Source of the DNA: Euwallacea fornicatus | Taxonomy: Eukaryota; Arthropoda; Insecta; Coleoptera; Curculionidae | Reading direction: 5' to 3' | Length of the DNA: 64,000 nucleotides | Assembly: GCF_040115645.1 (NCBI RefSeq) | Contig: NC_089560.1 | Span: 1,240,001-1,304,000, forward strand | In this document: piece after piece, positions 34,693-47,860 of the stretch | Position numbering within the stretch: position 1 is the stretch's first letter | How the letters are laid out: each line of letters starts with the position of its first letter | Notes under the pieces: generated by a model | Told to the model about the DNA's origin: nothing | Databases searched by the model: none | Seen by the model: the letters and a program-made list of their open reading frames with translations, nothing else | Translations under genes and position numbers: made by a program

Positions 34693-37600
34693 AAGGACCT
34701 GACACAGGAAACAATGATCATTACGTCTCCTAGACAAAGCTCTCCCATCAGAAATCGGCGGTACCTTCAGCATTGGCACGCATTACCTATCATGGTAATT
34801 TGCTTTTAACAAGATATTTACTAAAATTGCTTTTTATTCCCTGTAGCTTAAATTTTAGCGGAAAATTACTTTAAAATTCTATCATATTTCATCCTCTTTC
34901 GGACATATCATATCATTTTTTGGTTGAGCACGAACATTTCTAGGCCAAAAATTACCCTGACACTAAATCTCAGTGTGTGCTAAATGCATTTTAATAGACA
35001 CCAAAAAATTTAATTACCCAACGAAAATTAGCAAGCCATATTCCCATTAGTGGCACTCCCAAAATGAAATAATGCCCAACCAAAATTTATTTCATGGAAA
35101 TCCAATTAAACAGGCTTATTTCGAAATCTCGCAAGTTCATTTATTTAAATAACATTAAACAGTTACGTCAATTTAACATTTATGGAGGCTTTTAAAATTA
35201 TTAATTTAGCAATATAGATGCGTTATCGTTTCCTGAATAGACTCTGGAGAGGAAATTTCCATATATTTTCGATTTGTTTTGAGGTTCAGCATGTTGAGGA
35301 AAGAACGCTTGAATAAATTACGCGAATTGCTTTTCTGGTTTCGACTTTATTTAATCATTTTAGTGAGTTTGTAAACTAGACGATTTTTCTGGTGGAACGC
35401 CGGTATGAGTTAGTGAGAAACATTTTTTAATAAAGTCGAAACAAGGCTTGCATCTGGTTATAATATATCAGAAAATCCTGGAAAGCGATATCGTAAACAG
35501 TCTCCAAGCAGGCTACAGCAGCAGGTGCTCGAGATGCTCTCTATGTCAACGGTATGAACTTAAGCAATATATTTACAACTGTGAACAAATAAAATTCTCT
35601 CATTATCTTTATTTCTCGACATTGCCCCCGAATCTCCCCATGGCGAGCTACTTTACTTCCCTTGTTGAATTAAAACTACGGCCCAGATGCTGGAAAACGT
35701 TTACAAGCACAGCAGGTGCTCTCTAGGTTTAATCAGCTAAATTTTCTCTTTTAAATAGACTTTTGCCCGTTTCTTGTCCTCCGTTCCACTCAGAATTATT
35801 CTTAAAGTTGTTGCAATGAAGACAGTGCAAGCGACATTCATATTTAAGATTGCCACTTACAGCGATGACCTCTCAAACTTGATATTTTCTGGCGTAGGGA
35901 GGTACGAGCTGATCGATCTCCTTCACCCATTCAAAAAGGTTATTAAGTTTGCAGAAAGATGTGTAATAATTCAAAGATATATGCTCACGAGACACGTAGT
36001 TCGTAGCTCGATCAGCTACGAAGTGGATTTTCTTGCTCGCATCAATCACCGGAACGTGTTTCGGCCGAAGAGGCGGCATCAGTCGGAATCGAAATCGACG
36101 TGACATCGGGTTAATTAGAGAAGTGAGGGATGTGGTGAAATTCGAGAAATGTGTGAAAATGCTTATTTAATAAGCTGCCTTAAAGATCCAGAGGTGTCTT
36201 TTTCTGTGAGACATTTCGAGCGATCAATTTACTCCCCAAGATTGGCAGTCAAGTGCGAAATTATCCCAGTTAGGGCCAGTTTTTTAATATGCAATTAGAG
36301 ACTCGGTTAACAACTGACTGGCAGGTCGCAGGTACTGAGGACATGGCAGTTTAATTACGACGACATCAATCGAACTATTGTTTGCTGCCATATTTTAATT
36401 AACTTTATAAGGTCAGCCTTACAAAACGGCGATAAATAACAGGACTTGACTGCAAGATAAAGATAAAATGTAATGACACGTGTTTCGCCTAGTTCGGCAT
36501 CAACAAACTTTCAATAAAAAATAAAACTACCAACTATAATTAAGGTGTAGACGGTAATAATCAGCCTACACTCAATATCAAACCGGTATCGATACGAACC
36601 GAACAAGTACCTAATATAATTAAATATTAAATTGTTTTAAAAATTAATGACATAGTTAACTAGTTTAGTGTGGGGTCTCTTTTACTTCCAGTAATTTGGA
36701 TCGTCTCCAGGAAACCCAACTTCGGACCCTTTCCGTACTGGTGAAGTACTTTTACGCTGTATGGAATTTTTAAGCTGTGACTACACGACACAGTACGTGA
36801 TTAATTGACCTGATCTCTGTTACGTGTACGTCCCTCTATTTGTTCATCTTAGCGACATATTCCAGAATTTCCCACAAGTCCATCTCTGAGGACCCTTTAC
36901 ATTGCATGAGTTATCATAACTCGGCTTTGACTCAGCGCTCAACCTTTTGCCGCCAAAATCTGTGAGTAACAACAAAAACCAGATTTGCATAATTTTTTGT
37001 TTCGTTCGTTAGGCTGGGTGTTTTTTAATAGATGGTAAAAAATGAAATGGGTGAATTATGAGCTTATTTTAAGGGAAAAACTTCATATAAAGGCATATCC
37101 TGAATTGCTTTTATTTTCGTTTGCAGGGTGTTGAAATTTAATTATTTTTTCAATTGTCATTAATATGTTTCTCATTTGTAAAGTAAATTGACTCAACATC
37201 GGTATTAGCAATCGTTTTAGCATTACGAACAAACTGAAATAACAATTATTTAAATTGCTCCACTGGGCGTTACTTTTCTCGTAGTCGCTCCAAATATGTT
37301 ATATTAGAACTTTTTTATAACATTTTAAAATTTTATTCAGTATCTTTATTTAATCCCTTGTGTCTTTTATTAACTTTTCTGCCGCATTAGTTTTTTCAAT
37401 TAAGGTAATAATGAAATTAATTTAATATATATTTTAATTATACATTTTTTAATTTTATAATCATATTAATACTTTTTATTATTTTTTGTGATAGGAACAA
37501 TAGTTTGAGAGAAGTTTGCAAGAATCGAAACTACTAGTTTAAATAATTGCTGAAAATGTCCTCCTGCCATCGAAATACAAAATTCTGCCCTTATTCTCAT

Positions 37601-40600
37601 GGGTTGCCGGATTCTATGAAATATTTTGGGTGTATTTCTAATGAGTCGGACAAGTACTTGTAATTTTTCAACAACTCACTATCTTGCCATTGTATCATAT
37701 CCTTAGGGTAATCGGGGCAAACATGATAGGACATTTTTCCAAGTATCTTAAACTATTGTCCCTAATAAAAAAAAACTGAAGAGGCAATAAAGTTAATAAA
37801 ACAGATAAAGGATTAAATGAACATAATTAATAAAATTTAAAAATGTCATAAAAAAAGTTCTGATGTAATTTGTGATGTGTGTCTGTATTGAGAGAAACCA
37901 TGAAAAAAGTAACGCCCTTAAGGCAAACGCAAACAAAGATTATACATATTTTTGCTGTTTTTGGTTGATTTGAAACAAAGGGCAGTTATTTAAAGTACCA
38001 TCAGAAATTAAAAACAAATTTTCTGAAAATCTAAACTAAATAAAAAAAAATATATATATATATATATCTTTAAAAATTAAATAATGCAAAATAAAATTCT
38101 TGTAATAAAAAATATTGCCATGTGAAATAAAAGTTTACAAGAGATTCAGATAACCCGAATTTCACACTCGTGATATATTGCACACGGTACAACTTTTGAA
38201 CTAATAAAAATGACAGATGCAAACATGAGTTCACACATGCGCACCAATCCCAAAGATACGTGTTCCCTGCAGGTACTAACATGCACGACCGGTTCGAACA
38301 TGCTCATATTACAGAACAGTGGTTGCGTATAACAGAAATACTTTGAACTGCTGTCGGGCACTAAAATCTTAAGCTAAAAATTGACAGGTCCGGTCTCGTT
38401 ATGGAAAAAACAATGAATTATTTTCAAATGAATTACTTATTTTAGTTTTTTCAGTTCACTGTGTAATAGCAAGACTAGAAAGAGACTTACGGGAAGACTG
38501 AGGCCAAAATTAAGATGTGCTCAACAAAACCATGACCTCGAATAAACTTGTTTTAATTATTATTAATTTAAAAAATATCAATAAGACATATAACATTTTT
38601 TCAATGCAACGTCTTATTGTTAACATCTGAGTTCAACTTTTCCTTCGCTACCGGATCCTTACAGCTTTATCTTGAGGGAAATGAATCAGTTGAATTTTCC
38701 ATATTTGCAATCCAGGCTATGTGCTGCCATTCATTCCACTCCGATATTTTGTGCAATGTGGTACGTCGAATGTGCGTTATTTTGGTTTTAAACATTGAAA
38801 AGTTTAGTATAAATGATATGTCTGGACACGTTCATCCTGTACGAAACTTTCCTCCGTAGTTAACATTCCTGGCTGGATAAACCACAGCAGCTGTCTACTG
38901 CGTAGCTTCCGTGGATATTCTGGACCTATCCAGAGTTTAAAGAAACTTTACTTGCGTATAAAAAAAGCTGAGGTGATGCCTATTCGCAGTTGCTCTAGCT
39001 CTTCCTACCCTTTTTGGGTTACACCTGTATTTGGGGATATTTTCCCACATACAGAGCACGATGCGCTGTTTGACTACATGCCTGATGCAGCCAATGAGTA
39101 GGAACACGTGTTGCTGAGATTTCCTTACATTTTTCTACATGTCATCTTTATCTATACCATGCTAGGAGAAAATGGAAAAGCTAAAATGTAATCGCAAATC
39201 AACGTAAATATAGTTTAACCCCAATAAATCGGACAGCGCTTTTTGTCGAACTCGATAAAAGCAACGAAATTTTCTCGTTCCCTTTTTCCCAGTAAACAAA
39301 AGAAAACTTTTAATCGAACATTTACCCGTCAATAGAACTGCTCTACGAGGTGTCGGTGCTTTACTGCTCCACCTCGTCGGCTATCTCAACCTCTAGGGAT
39401 GGAAACTTTCCAGAGCGCAAAAATACTTTCATAAATTACTTTTAGCATTCAGTTTGCTTTTATTATCCACAATTTTTAGGACACGATTGGGAATGAATCT
39501 CGGTCGATTACATTTCTGTTCGATTGCTGGAAATGCTGCATTAAAACTCCACTTTTAATGGCAAATAAATAAGGAAAACTCTATGGCGAAATTAACGAAG
39601 TAGAATGAGTCCCTCGACTTGAAATAGTCGTATCGTTAAGGAAAACTCACATGTTGAATGCCTACCAGACTGTGAAACTGTTTCGTGCTTCGTCGCCTAA
39701 CTGGGTCATTAATATGGATTTGCTTTCTTCTTGTTATCTATTATCTCGATTGCCCGTTTTAATTGACACTAAAATCTGCACTGGAACTTACGAGAATCGT
39801 TTGAGTGAGGAGATAATTGATCTCACTCTGGAGCGACTTGCTTCCAGGTAAACTCTGCAAGGTTTTACGGGAAGCCTCTTGACCGCGAAGAGTTTGGTCT
39901 CGCACCAAATTTAGGAAAGATGCGACCGAATCAAGAACATGTTCAGGCATTTTGGGAACTTTATCAAATCGGAGTTAATCAAAATTACAATAGAAGAAAG
40001 GACTGTTGAACGTGTTTTCGAATGGAGCTGGATATTGGATTAAAGTTATTTTAATTCAAATCAATTTCATTCGGCTGTCAACCCAAAAACTGCAGTTAAA
40101 TAAATTAATCAAACGAGAAATAAATTGCACGTCCCATCAGGCATAAAATTGCAAAATTACTGGAGCTTTATGCGTTTCAAAATTCATTAAATTTGAATTA
40201 AACATTGCAGATATATCTAGTTATTCCTAAACCCGAATCCGGTATTTTTTTGGGGAATTTAATTCGCGCCAAAAATTCATTAAAAGCGCACACAGGAACT
40301 TTAAAATGTAATTAAAGTTCCTGAAAGAAGAATGTCGTTTTTAATTGAGAAGAATGAGAGTTCGATATTCCCATTATGAAAAGTCGTTAAAAGTTTACGA
40401 GAAACGTATCGCGAGCTCCGACAATAATTAATTTCAGTTTTAGTTTAATTTTAGTGGCGCATCGCGCTCAACAAGGATTTCCCTGTTTTATCAAGTGAGA
40501 AGCTCTAAAAGAGCCTCCTCAAAGCATAATTAACTATCCAGAGCTCCATCAGCTTGGTTTTAATTTTGAAGACGGCCCAAAACTTGTCGACTAATGAAAT

Positions 40601-40942
40601 CCAAATTTGATAATATCGACCGAACTTTAAAGCCACCGCAAAAGTTTTCCCCGGTTAATTCATTTTTCAACTCTTTCAGACACTTAACAATTGCATAATG
40701 CATTTGCAAGTCTCAGGCAATGGTCAATGGAAAAGCAACCGTATTAAAGCGAAAGCCGGCCATTAAAAATTACAATACGTACTCGAAAGCAATTACACAT
40801 CACAAAAAGCCATATTTACATAAATGAAATTTTGCTGGCTCTATAATTTGTTAGCAAATTAGTAGCTTTAGCCTTAAAACTGCCGTGTTGTGCTCGTGAA
40901 AAATGCTGCCAACAAAATAGCGAAATTACGACGCCACGCACG
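34693..40942. other. No recognised feature (6.2 kb)
   Basis: There is no transposase motif or inverted-repeat pair that I could find. ORFs up to 109 codons (35774-36103) are not recognised. It includes a (TA)n run at 38051-38067 and long AT-rich stretches around 37300-38100. This is the longest element-poor part of the window and may be host non-coding DNA. Confidence 0.4.
38051..38067. repeat. (TA)n microsatellite
   Basis: Uninterrupted TA repeat of about eight units following an A tract. It is a simple repeat only. Confidence 0.9.
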
Positions 40943-41209
40943 CTACTTCATGCTAATCCACCTCTTTGCAGACACACCATCACGTGTCGGATTTGGAATT
41001 TTCATTAATGAGTTATGATTTTTTATCTGTTGATATTTTTCATGCCCACTTAGGCATAAATTGTCAAGGATGCAGAATATCTTGATTGAGCGCAAATACC
41101 ATGCCATTTCCTGGCCACATGGGCATTCTTTCAACCCGTGTTGATGTAGAACCCAATTTACTTTTCCAAAACTGCGAATGCGTTTTTTAAAGCAGGCAGG
41201 TGGCCTCAC
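40943..41209 (-). pseudogene. Possible LINE-like C-terminal fragment
   Basis: An open minus-strand frame of 88 codons without an ATG start contains WVLHQHGLKECPCGQEM, followed by LDNLCLSGHEKYQQIKN. A pattern of W.L H..GL...C.CG followed by a later H or C resembles the Cys-containing tail seen after reverse transcriptase in several insect LINE families. The match is partial: the usual QT..HI..CP part is not clear. It could be chance. No reverse transcriptase core or poly-A tail was seen. Confidence 0.3.
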
Positions 41210-42668
41210 CGATGGTACGACGACCGCTTTGCCTCTAGAGAGTAGCCCTCATTCCCTGGATATTGAGATAAAAAATTTCCCATGTCCACGTGCGAAGGGC
41301 AATGGAACTGCCTATAAACTATCGGTTCCTCAAGTTCGGATAGCGGAGACATCTTAGCCACTCAAGGCACTCATCGTCCAATTTTGTTGCTTTTTGAAAA
41401 ATTGAAGTCTTTGTTCATCACTTTCGAAGCCAAAACCGCCTTCAAAAGTTAAGTGCACCTTAGAGTAAATCAGAACCTTCGACCTTCAACGTAGAGCTCT
41501 ATGGATCACCTGTGTTTAATGCTGCGTCGATTTTCAAACTTCGAATTTCTCTACTGCCTTTCGTTAATTCCTACTTCTCGTAATCTCTTTTTACTTCTTG
41601 CATTTAGGCAACTAGGATGAAAGTTAATGAAATAAAGACTACATTGCCGGCGCAATCATTTAAATTTGCTTGATTAGAGGCATCCTAAAGGAAGCACTAG
41701 CCTCAAATTTTTCCCTAGAAGAAAAGTTAAGAAATTTTTTGCTGTACTTTTTAGAGTAATTAATTCTGTTCCAGTTATAGGTTCACATGTAAAACTTTAG
41801 AAGGTTCAGGGCCATTACGACTTTATACCTCATTCTAGCTTTGCGCCTAATTAACTCGGGCCCCCCAAATACCGGTGCGACCCCATTAGACCTCGTCACT
41901 TAGACTCATCTCGAATCAATTATCCGCAGGCGCAAGTCGGCAGGCAATATCAACGGCAAGTCTGCTGGTACTGCAGAAAATTGTTCCGCCAGCGCCATCT
42001 GTCATGCCTCTTTTGTTACATCTCGGCTAAATCTTCAGGTGTTAACAGTAGGAGTGCGTATAGTGTGTAAGGCCCAAAGTGAGGAACACAAATAGTCATA
42101 GGACAATTTCTAAAAGGTCGTGGCCGATTGCAGCTTCGTTAGTTTATTTTAATTGCTCTTGGCTACAGGTCGGCCTTGTGCAGTAAGACCTGTTGCTCGC
42201 ACTTGAAGATTTGGGCGATATGTAGCAAAAAGGACACGGCAGATTGCGCCGGTAGAATATTTTCCCTCAAGCCCAAACATATTCGCCGTTGACATTGCCG
42301 CTTTTTGCTTGCACTGCATTGACTCGAAATGAAGCGAACTGACGAAATCTAATAGGTTCGAATCCGGCCTTTGGTACGTCCCAGTTAATTAAACGTACAG
42401 CTGCAGTGATTCAGGAAGTAGTAATAGAAATGATTTTTTTTTTTATTTATTTTTCCTACGACCGTTCGCATTCGTTTTCAAGCGCTTCTGGGATAACATC
42501 CAACGTTATCATTAAATAGATTTAAAAAAAGAAAAAACACCTTTTGATGTCCAATACACGTAAAAACTTGATAATGACCGATTTACTCAACCAAACCAGA
42601 GTACCTTGAAGTTTCAACTTTGAAATTTCTGACTGAGTAGGGCATATCCTAAAAGGAGCTGCAAGAAA
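41210..42668. other. No recognised gene; dispersed repeat copy inside
   Basis: The stretch contains the second dispersed-repeat copy (41938-42073). Near 42354 GGTTCGAATCC matches a Pol III B-box, but no A-box or tRNA fold accompanies it. Confidence 0.4.
41938..42073 (+). repeat. Dispersed repeat, copy 2 (unknown class)
   Basis: Counterpart of 2060-2187. The core ACGGCAAGTCTGCTGGTACT, CTGCAGAAAATTGTTCCGCC, AGCGCCATCTGTC and TAGTGTGTAAGG are recognisable in the same order and orientation in both copies. Confidence 0.45.
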
Positions 42669-42670
42669 TC

Positions 42671-42700
42671 AGGTTAGTTCAGGTTAGTTCAGGTTAGTTC
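42671..42700. repeat. 10 bp tandem repeat, three exact units
   Basis: AGGTTAGTTC is repeated three times without mismatch. The unit resembles, but is not, the insect telomeric TTAGG repeat. Confidence 0.9.
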
Positions 42701-42702
42701 AA

Positions 42703-44665
42703 AATATACCGGGGTTTTTGAGTTTTCTTTACTGGAAGTGTGACACTTATTTTTAACCGAAGATTAATTTTACATGCAAATATCCCGATAATCGAATCCG
42801 GCTCTTTCCATGTTGCGACACTCCTTTCGATAAAAGAAGGTCGCTTTGATATTAGCGTTCTAACAGCACGCTTTCGGTAGAGGGTTGAAGGTTTATGGGC
42901 GTCGGTACAAGTTTGGACGGAACTGATTAAAGAAATGGTCCATTTTGCCTATTAAATAAATACGTCTTGTTTCCACTTGAACGGTATCTCAAATTCAGAA
43001 CAAGCTTTCAGGTTGTCCTGAATACTGCCAAGGAAGCTATCGCATTCCATATCTAGACAGACACCACTTAAAACTATAAGTTTTCACTTGCCAACGATTG
43101 AGGTCGATTGAGAGGCAGCAATTCGAGTGTTTCGACTAAAAGCCCACCATTACTGCCTGAGGATTAGATTCGCTTGAAGGAAATTAAGATCTCTCTAGTG
43201 TGGTGAATAGAGTCGTTACGCAAATTTTAATAGAAGGTACTTTCACATAATCTGCCATATTACGATGCCCCATTTGTAATGTTACAATAATACTCAAACA
43301 AAACTTTCCACGACAAGGAAACTATATGGCTCCATGTACGACTTATTGTTCACTAAACTACATGATACTTTCTGTTATATCGTACTCTGCGCAATTAATG
43401 TATATTGCAGGCTCTAAATCCCAAGATGCGATAAAAACGTTATCAGAGTCCCGCTTTTGTAAATTATTGTCTCGAATAACCCATTCTAACAAAGGGCTCT
43501 TATTATAAGGGCCGTCTCGGCCCTTGTTGCCTCGTATTCTAACTAGGTGTAGTTAACGTTCATTAGTTGAATACGTCGTGATGGCCCAATTTGGTTTCAA
43601 TTATTTTGCGTCCCAAAACAACAGACTTTTTATTCCGAAGCTCCAAACAAACAGCAATCCAAATTGATATTCCTGAATCAATGTTTAACTTCCTGTTTCC
43701 ATGTAAATGAATTCAGTTTATTGTCCCCGAACTTTTTGCTGTACGGTACTCGATTTTTAATTAAAGCCGCTGCAATACCATCAAGGGAACAGGGCCTCTA
43801 GTTTTATGGGTTTTAAACAATTTAAAAGTCTAATTTGCAAAATGGTTTTAATAAAACTATAATGTAATTGCGAATTATACAAGCAATGTTTTAACGGCCC
43901 GCAATAGCACTTTGACGTCGATAATTCGTCGAATGGGAATAGAGCAAATAAAATTTTATTATCAATTACCGTTTGTACGGCAAAAACAGCCATTAATTCT
44001 GTGGAATCATACACCATGAATAATGCGGCCTGGATGGAAAACAAATAATTTTAGCTTAATTTAACGGATTCGCAACGAAGTAATTGACTAGTAAATCAAA
44101 CTCGATTGCAGGGCCGTTCACCTTCAAATTGAAGTGGAAACTGATTTGGCAAAAGCGAGTTTCAGTTTCGGTCCTGATCCAAAGTTTCACCTGAAAAATT
44201 CGTCAATTATTGGCTCCAGTTAGAATTTGGATAATTCTTCAAAACTCAACTTACTCAAGGGAAGCGTTATCGTCGATAATTTGTTGCTTTGTTTTCCTTA
44301 ATTTGCTCTATTACTCAGATTAGATCTCTATAGTGGTATGGATTGCTTGGCTACTATAATGGGACCAACTCGATGAAATTGCAAGAAAGGCTTCATCAAT
44401 TGAGAATATATTATTGGGAAAAAACATTATTAGTGTGATTTTATTAGACCATTTTTTAGTATTTTCTTAATTAATTTCGTTAATTGACAATTGTTAAACT
44501 TTCCCTCGTATTTTAAACATATTGTTTAAACTATGGTCACAGCCTGTCTTCTTCTCGCAATACTCGATGTACAAATTTTTAAACATTCAGACAAACACAG
44601 ACATGGACTTCAAAGACAAAATAAAACAACTTACTACTTAAATATTATGGGATCTATTCTATATA
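42703..44665. other. No recognised feature
   Basis: AT-rich DNA; ORFs of 60-87 codons without known motifs. Confidence 0.4.
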
Positions 44666-44667
44666 TA

Positions 44668-45807
44668 CAGGGTTATTCGGGCTATACGGCACTATCGCGG
44701 CTAAAATACGAGGCTTTCAAAGTACCAAAAAGCTTTACTTTTGGGCGATGTGAGGATCTATTACGAGTACTTTCAGAATTTACTTTGATGTTTTACAGAG
44801 GATCCCAGAAGCCCTCAAATTATTAAATTTATATTTTTTTCATGGAACCCTCAGTATATTATTAAATTTTTAAATCCTCCGATGAAAGTAAATGTCTGTT
44901 TTAATAATGCTTAGAATATCGAAATCTTAAGATTTTCTAGTTATTTAAATTTAATTAAAATTTAACGAATTTTTCATGCTTCACATATGCTTTAACTATG
45001 CGACTTCAATTGAACGGAGCCCCGCCTCATTATCATCGCGAGGTTCGGCTATTTTCAAATATCAACCCTCAAAAGAGGAGGTTTCGAAGAAATGGATTTC
45101 GAAACTGGCCCTCCTGATTCCCTGACTTGACTCCGTTAGATTTCGTTACGTGGGGATACGTAAAAAGAATTGTCCATAATACGACTCCCAAAATCCTACA
45201 TGATATGAACACACGCATAAGAGACGCGTTTGGAACCGTTACCCCGCAAATGTTGTCCAGAGCTAGCAGTGATTTTAAAAACAGAATTTGTAAATGTCTA
45301 GAAATGGACGGTCGACATTTCGAACATCTGTTACAAATATTTTGCTTGTGATTTATGCTATAGTTGATATGTGATTTAGAATTTTTATTTAAAAAACTTT
45401 ATTTAAAAAAAGAACATTTAAAAAAATAAAATATGATTTAATGTTGCACTTCGCTGTAAATTATGTTTACGTAACTTAAATACTTCGTAAGTATTTAAAA
45501 CATCGAAATTACGTTAAATTTTGATAAAATTCAAAATATCCAAAATACCTTGGGTTTCAAGTGCTTTAAACCTTGACAAATCAAACATTTATTTTGATCG
45601 GAGAATCCAAAAATGCAATGATATGCAGGAGGTTTCGTTAAAAAACATAACTTTAATACATTTAAGTTTATTGAGACGCCCTGTATAATATGAAAATAAT
45701 TTACAAAAGTAACCATGATAGCCCCCCGTTGAGGCCACAACTAAAATTTTTTGAGAGCCTCGCATTTCGGCTACAACACTCTGTGCCGTATAACGTGAAT
45801 AACCCTG
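44668..45807 (+). mobile_element. Kind-2 element (1.14 kb)
   Basis: CAGGGTTATTCGGGCTATAC at 44668 pairs with the reverse complement of TATAACGTGAATAACCCTG ending at 45807. The match continues inward (GAGGCTTTCAAAG against TTGAGAGCCTCGC). TA lies directly outside both ends. It contains the C-terminal half of a transposase on the plus strand; the N-terminal half is lost or unreadable. Confidence 0.85.
45007..45351 (+). pseudogene. Kind-2 transposase C-terminal half with mutated second catalytic position
   Basis: The plus strand reads QLNGAPPHYHREVRLFSN, then RRNGFRNWPS, a stop, FPDLTPLDFVTWGYVKRIV, TTPKILHDMNTRIRDAFG, and a tail CKCLEMDGRHFEHLL. In related transposases the first block has D (QxDGAPPHY); here it is N. 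The final catalytic D stands in PLDF, 41 residues after that position. This wide spacing separates kind 2 from the DD34E elements in the window and recalls DD41D families such as rosa; this link is an inference. One in-frame stop (S-stop-F) also breaks it. Confidence 0.8.
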
Positions 45808-45811
45808 TATA

Positions 45812-47222
45812 TAATTACACACATGTGCATATGAAATGTGCCTAGAAATCAGGTACTGAATTGATTTCTAGAGTGACACATTTCGAGGTTTAACCTTTAA
45901 ATGATTTAAGAGATTTTTGGCGTAAAGATTCTCTCGATGCAATTAGAAATTGCTTTAGAAACCGGTCACGAAAGCGAACAAACCTATTAATTGCGCTTGC
46001 CTTCCCTGTTGGTTTATTTAAAAGTTTTAGGGAATTTTCCTTCCTGAAATTAAACGGAACTTGTTGCCGCCAAGTACCTCTGGAGAATTTTTAGCACCTT
46101 TAATTCTCAAAAACTTTTAATTTTAATAAATAATCATTGTAATCGCGCCATGGCTATGAATTCGGGACCCTTATGTCTCTTCAGGACAAAAGCAAATTAC
46201 CCTTGGGTCTGAAATTTGCATTTAAGCTCTGAGGTTTACCCATTACTTCAGCTTTATTGACCCACATTCGGGTTCGATAATTACATGAGCAAACATCCGG
46301 TAGATGGGCTACATCCCAACTTGTCCAGCAAGTTATAAGCTACTTAAAATCATTCTTGACAGCAACGATATAAATTACCTAACAATGTTGTACGTTATAA
46401 GCACATTAAAACTTTCACGAAAACCGAAGAGATTAACATGTCTAACTTCCCAGAAGTTTCCTTCCTTCGTGTGGGTTGCTTGCGCTACGTTGCACTTGGT
46501 ATTATATATGCCCCGTTTAATAGTTTTGTTCTTTTATTGATGGAACAGCTGTCCTTCCTTTTGATTTTTACGCGTGAAAGAAGAAATTTAATTACCTAAA
46601 AGCCATCAGCCATTATCGGCGGTTATCGTGACAACAAGGCATAAATGGCTCGGATCTCTTGATTATTCTTCCTTTATTAAAGGGTTAGATGATTAATTAT
46701 ATAACCTATAGACTTGTCCTATTTTTTATTTTACGCCACTTTTTAGAGCCTCCCTACAAATAGCTAGTTCGCTTGGGTTAGTGAAAACCAATAAAACCAA
46801 CACGCCGATGTCTAATTCGGGATAGCCGCCATTATAAATTATGTTTGCGTTTTTATTTCTCTCGGTCGGTTGCAAGAAAATTAATTATCTGAAAGGCAAA
46901 AGTCGTTATTGATGGGAATCGCAGACTGTCGTGACGGGAGAATACAATTAGGAATCTTTTTATAACATTTTCAATGTGAGAAACGTCAATAATTTAGGTG
47001 TTGAGCACAGTTTGATCACAATACCCCTAGTAGATGCAATTTTCCCCCTGAAGTATCTTATCAACCAACACCGAAAGAAATAATTTATAATTACGATCGA
47101 ACGTCTCCACTCGGAAATATTATGAAAAACACAAGGAAATAACTTTCTTGGAACGTGGAAGGAAATATGGATGCCAGCGGGCTGAATCTCGGATTGCAGC
47201 TATTATAAAAAATTCCTGTATA
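45812..47222. other. No recognised feature
   Basis: AT-rich DNA; one 78-codon ORF at 46304-46540 without known motif. Confidence 0.4.
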
Positions 47223-47224
47223 TA

Positions 47225-47845
47225 CAGGGTGAGTCGAGAGGATCGTGCCAAACTTCAGGAGCGTGTTGCACGGAAAAAATAAATGTAAAAAAACTCAAAT
47301 GTTGTTATCCGATTTTCGTTTGTTTACAAGTTAATACAGCGTAAATAAAATTAAAACATAAAATTTAAAAAATTTATAAATTTCATAAGAAATTCCATAA
47401 ATTAACGTTTGGACATCATAGTAAATGTTCAAAAATATTGCCATTAACTTCTAAACACTTTCGGCTTCGTCTATGAAGAGCATTCGTTGCGCTCCTGAGT
47501 GTTTCATGTCTTTCTTCAATGGCAGCTGCAGCATTTCTAATGCGTTGAATTAGTGCATCTTGAGTGTCCACTTTTACTCTGTACACTTCAGTTTTAAACC
47601 AACCCCACAAACAATAGTCTAGTGGTGCGAGGTCTGGAGACCTTGGAGGCCAACTAATAGGGCCACCACGACCAATCCAACGTCCAGGTACGTTTATGGT
47701 AAATATAATCCTAGTTAAAAAAATTTATTTACGCTATAACTTGTAAACAAACGAAAATCGGATAACAACATTTGAGTTTTTTTACATTTATTTTTCATGT
47801 ACAACACGCTCCTGAAGTTTGGCACGATCCTCCCGACTCACCCTG
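47225..47845 (-). mobile_element. Kind-2 internally deleted element keeping the transposase C-terminus
   Basis: Inverted repeats of about 135 bp are nearly identical. CAGGGTGAGTCGAGAGGATC (47225) pairs with GATCCTCCCGACTCACCCTG (ends 47845), and AACTCAAATGTTGTTATCCG with CGGATAACAACATTTGAGTT. TA stands on both sides. The high arm identity suggests recent activity. The interior is only about 350 bases and holds the C-terminal third of a transposase fused directly to the other arm. Confidence 0.92.
47416..47700 (-). pseudogene. Transposase C-terminal fragment, open frame
   Basis: The frame is open for 94 codons to the stop at 47416. It reads VPGRWIGRGGPISWPPRSP, DLAPLDYCLWGWFKTEVYRV, DTQDALIQRIRNAAAAIEER, RRSRKCLEVNGNIFEHLL. 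This is the third catalytic block (D in PLDY) and C-terminal helices of a kind-2 transposase, with no stop or frameshift. Everything before it, including the DNA-binding domains and the first two catalytic residues, is deleted and the fragment begins just inside the arm. The intact frame fits a recent deletion. Confidence 0.85.
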
Positions 47846-47860
47846 TATATACAACATATA

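Noticed and set aside
42354..42364. Pol III B-box (GGTTCGAATCC), possible tRNA or SINE
   Set aside because: No A-box at the right distance, and the flanking bases do not form a T-arm stem.
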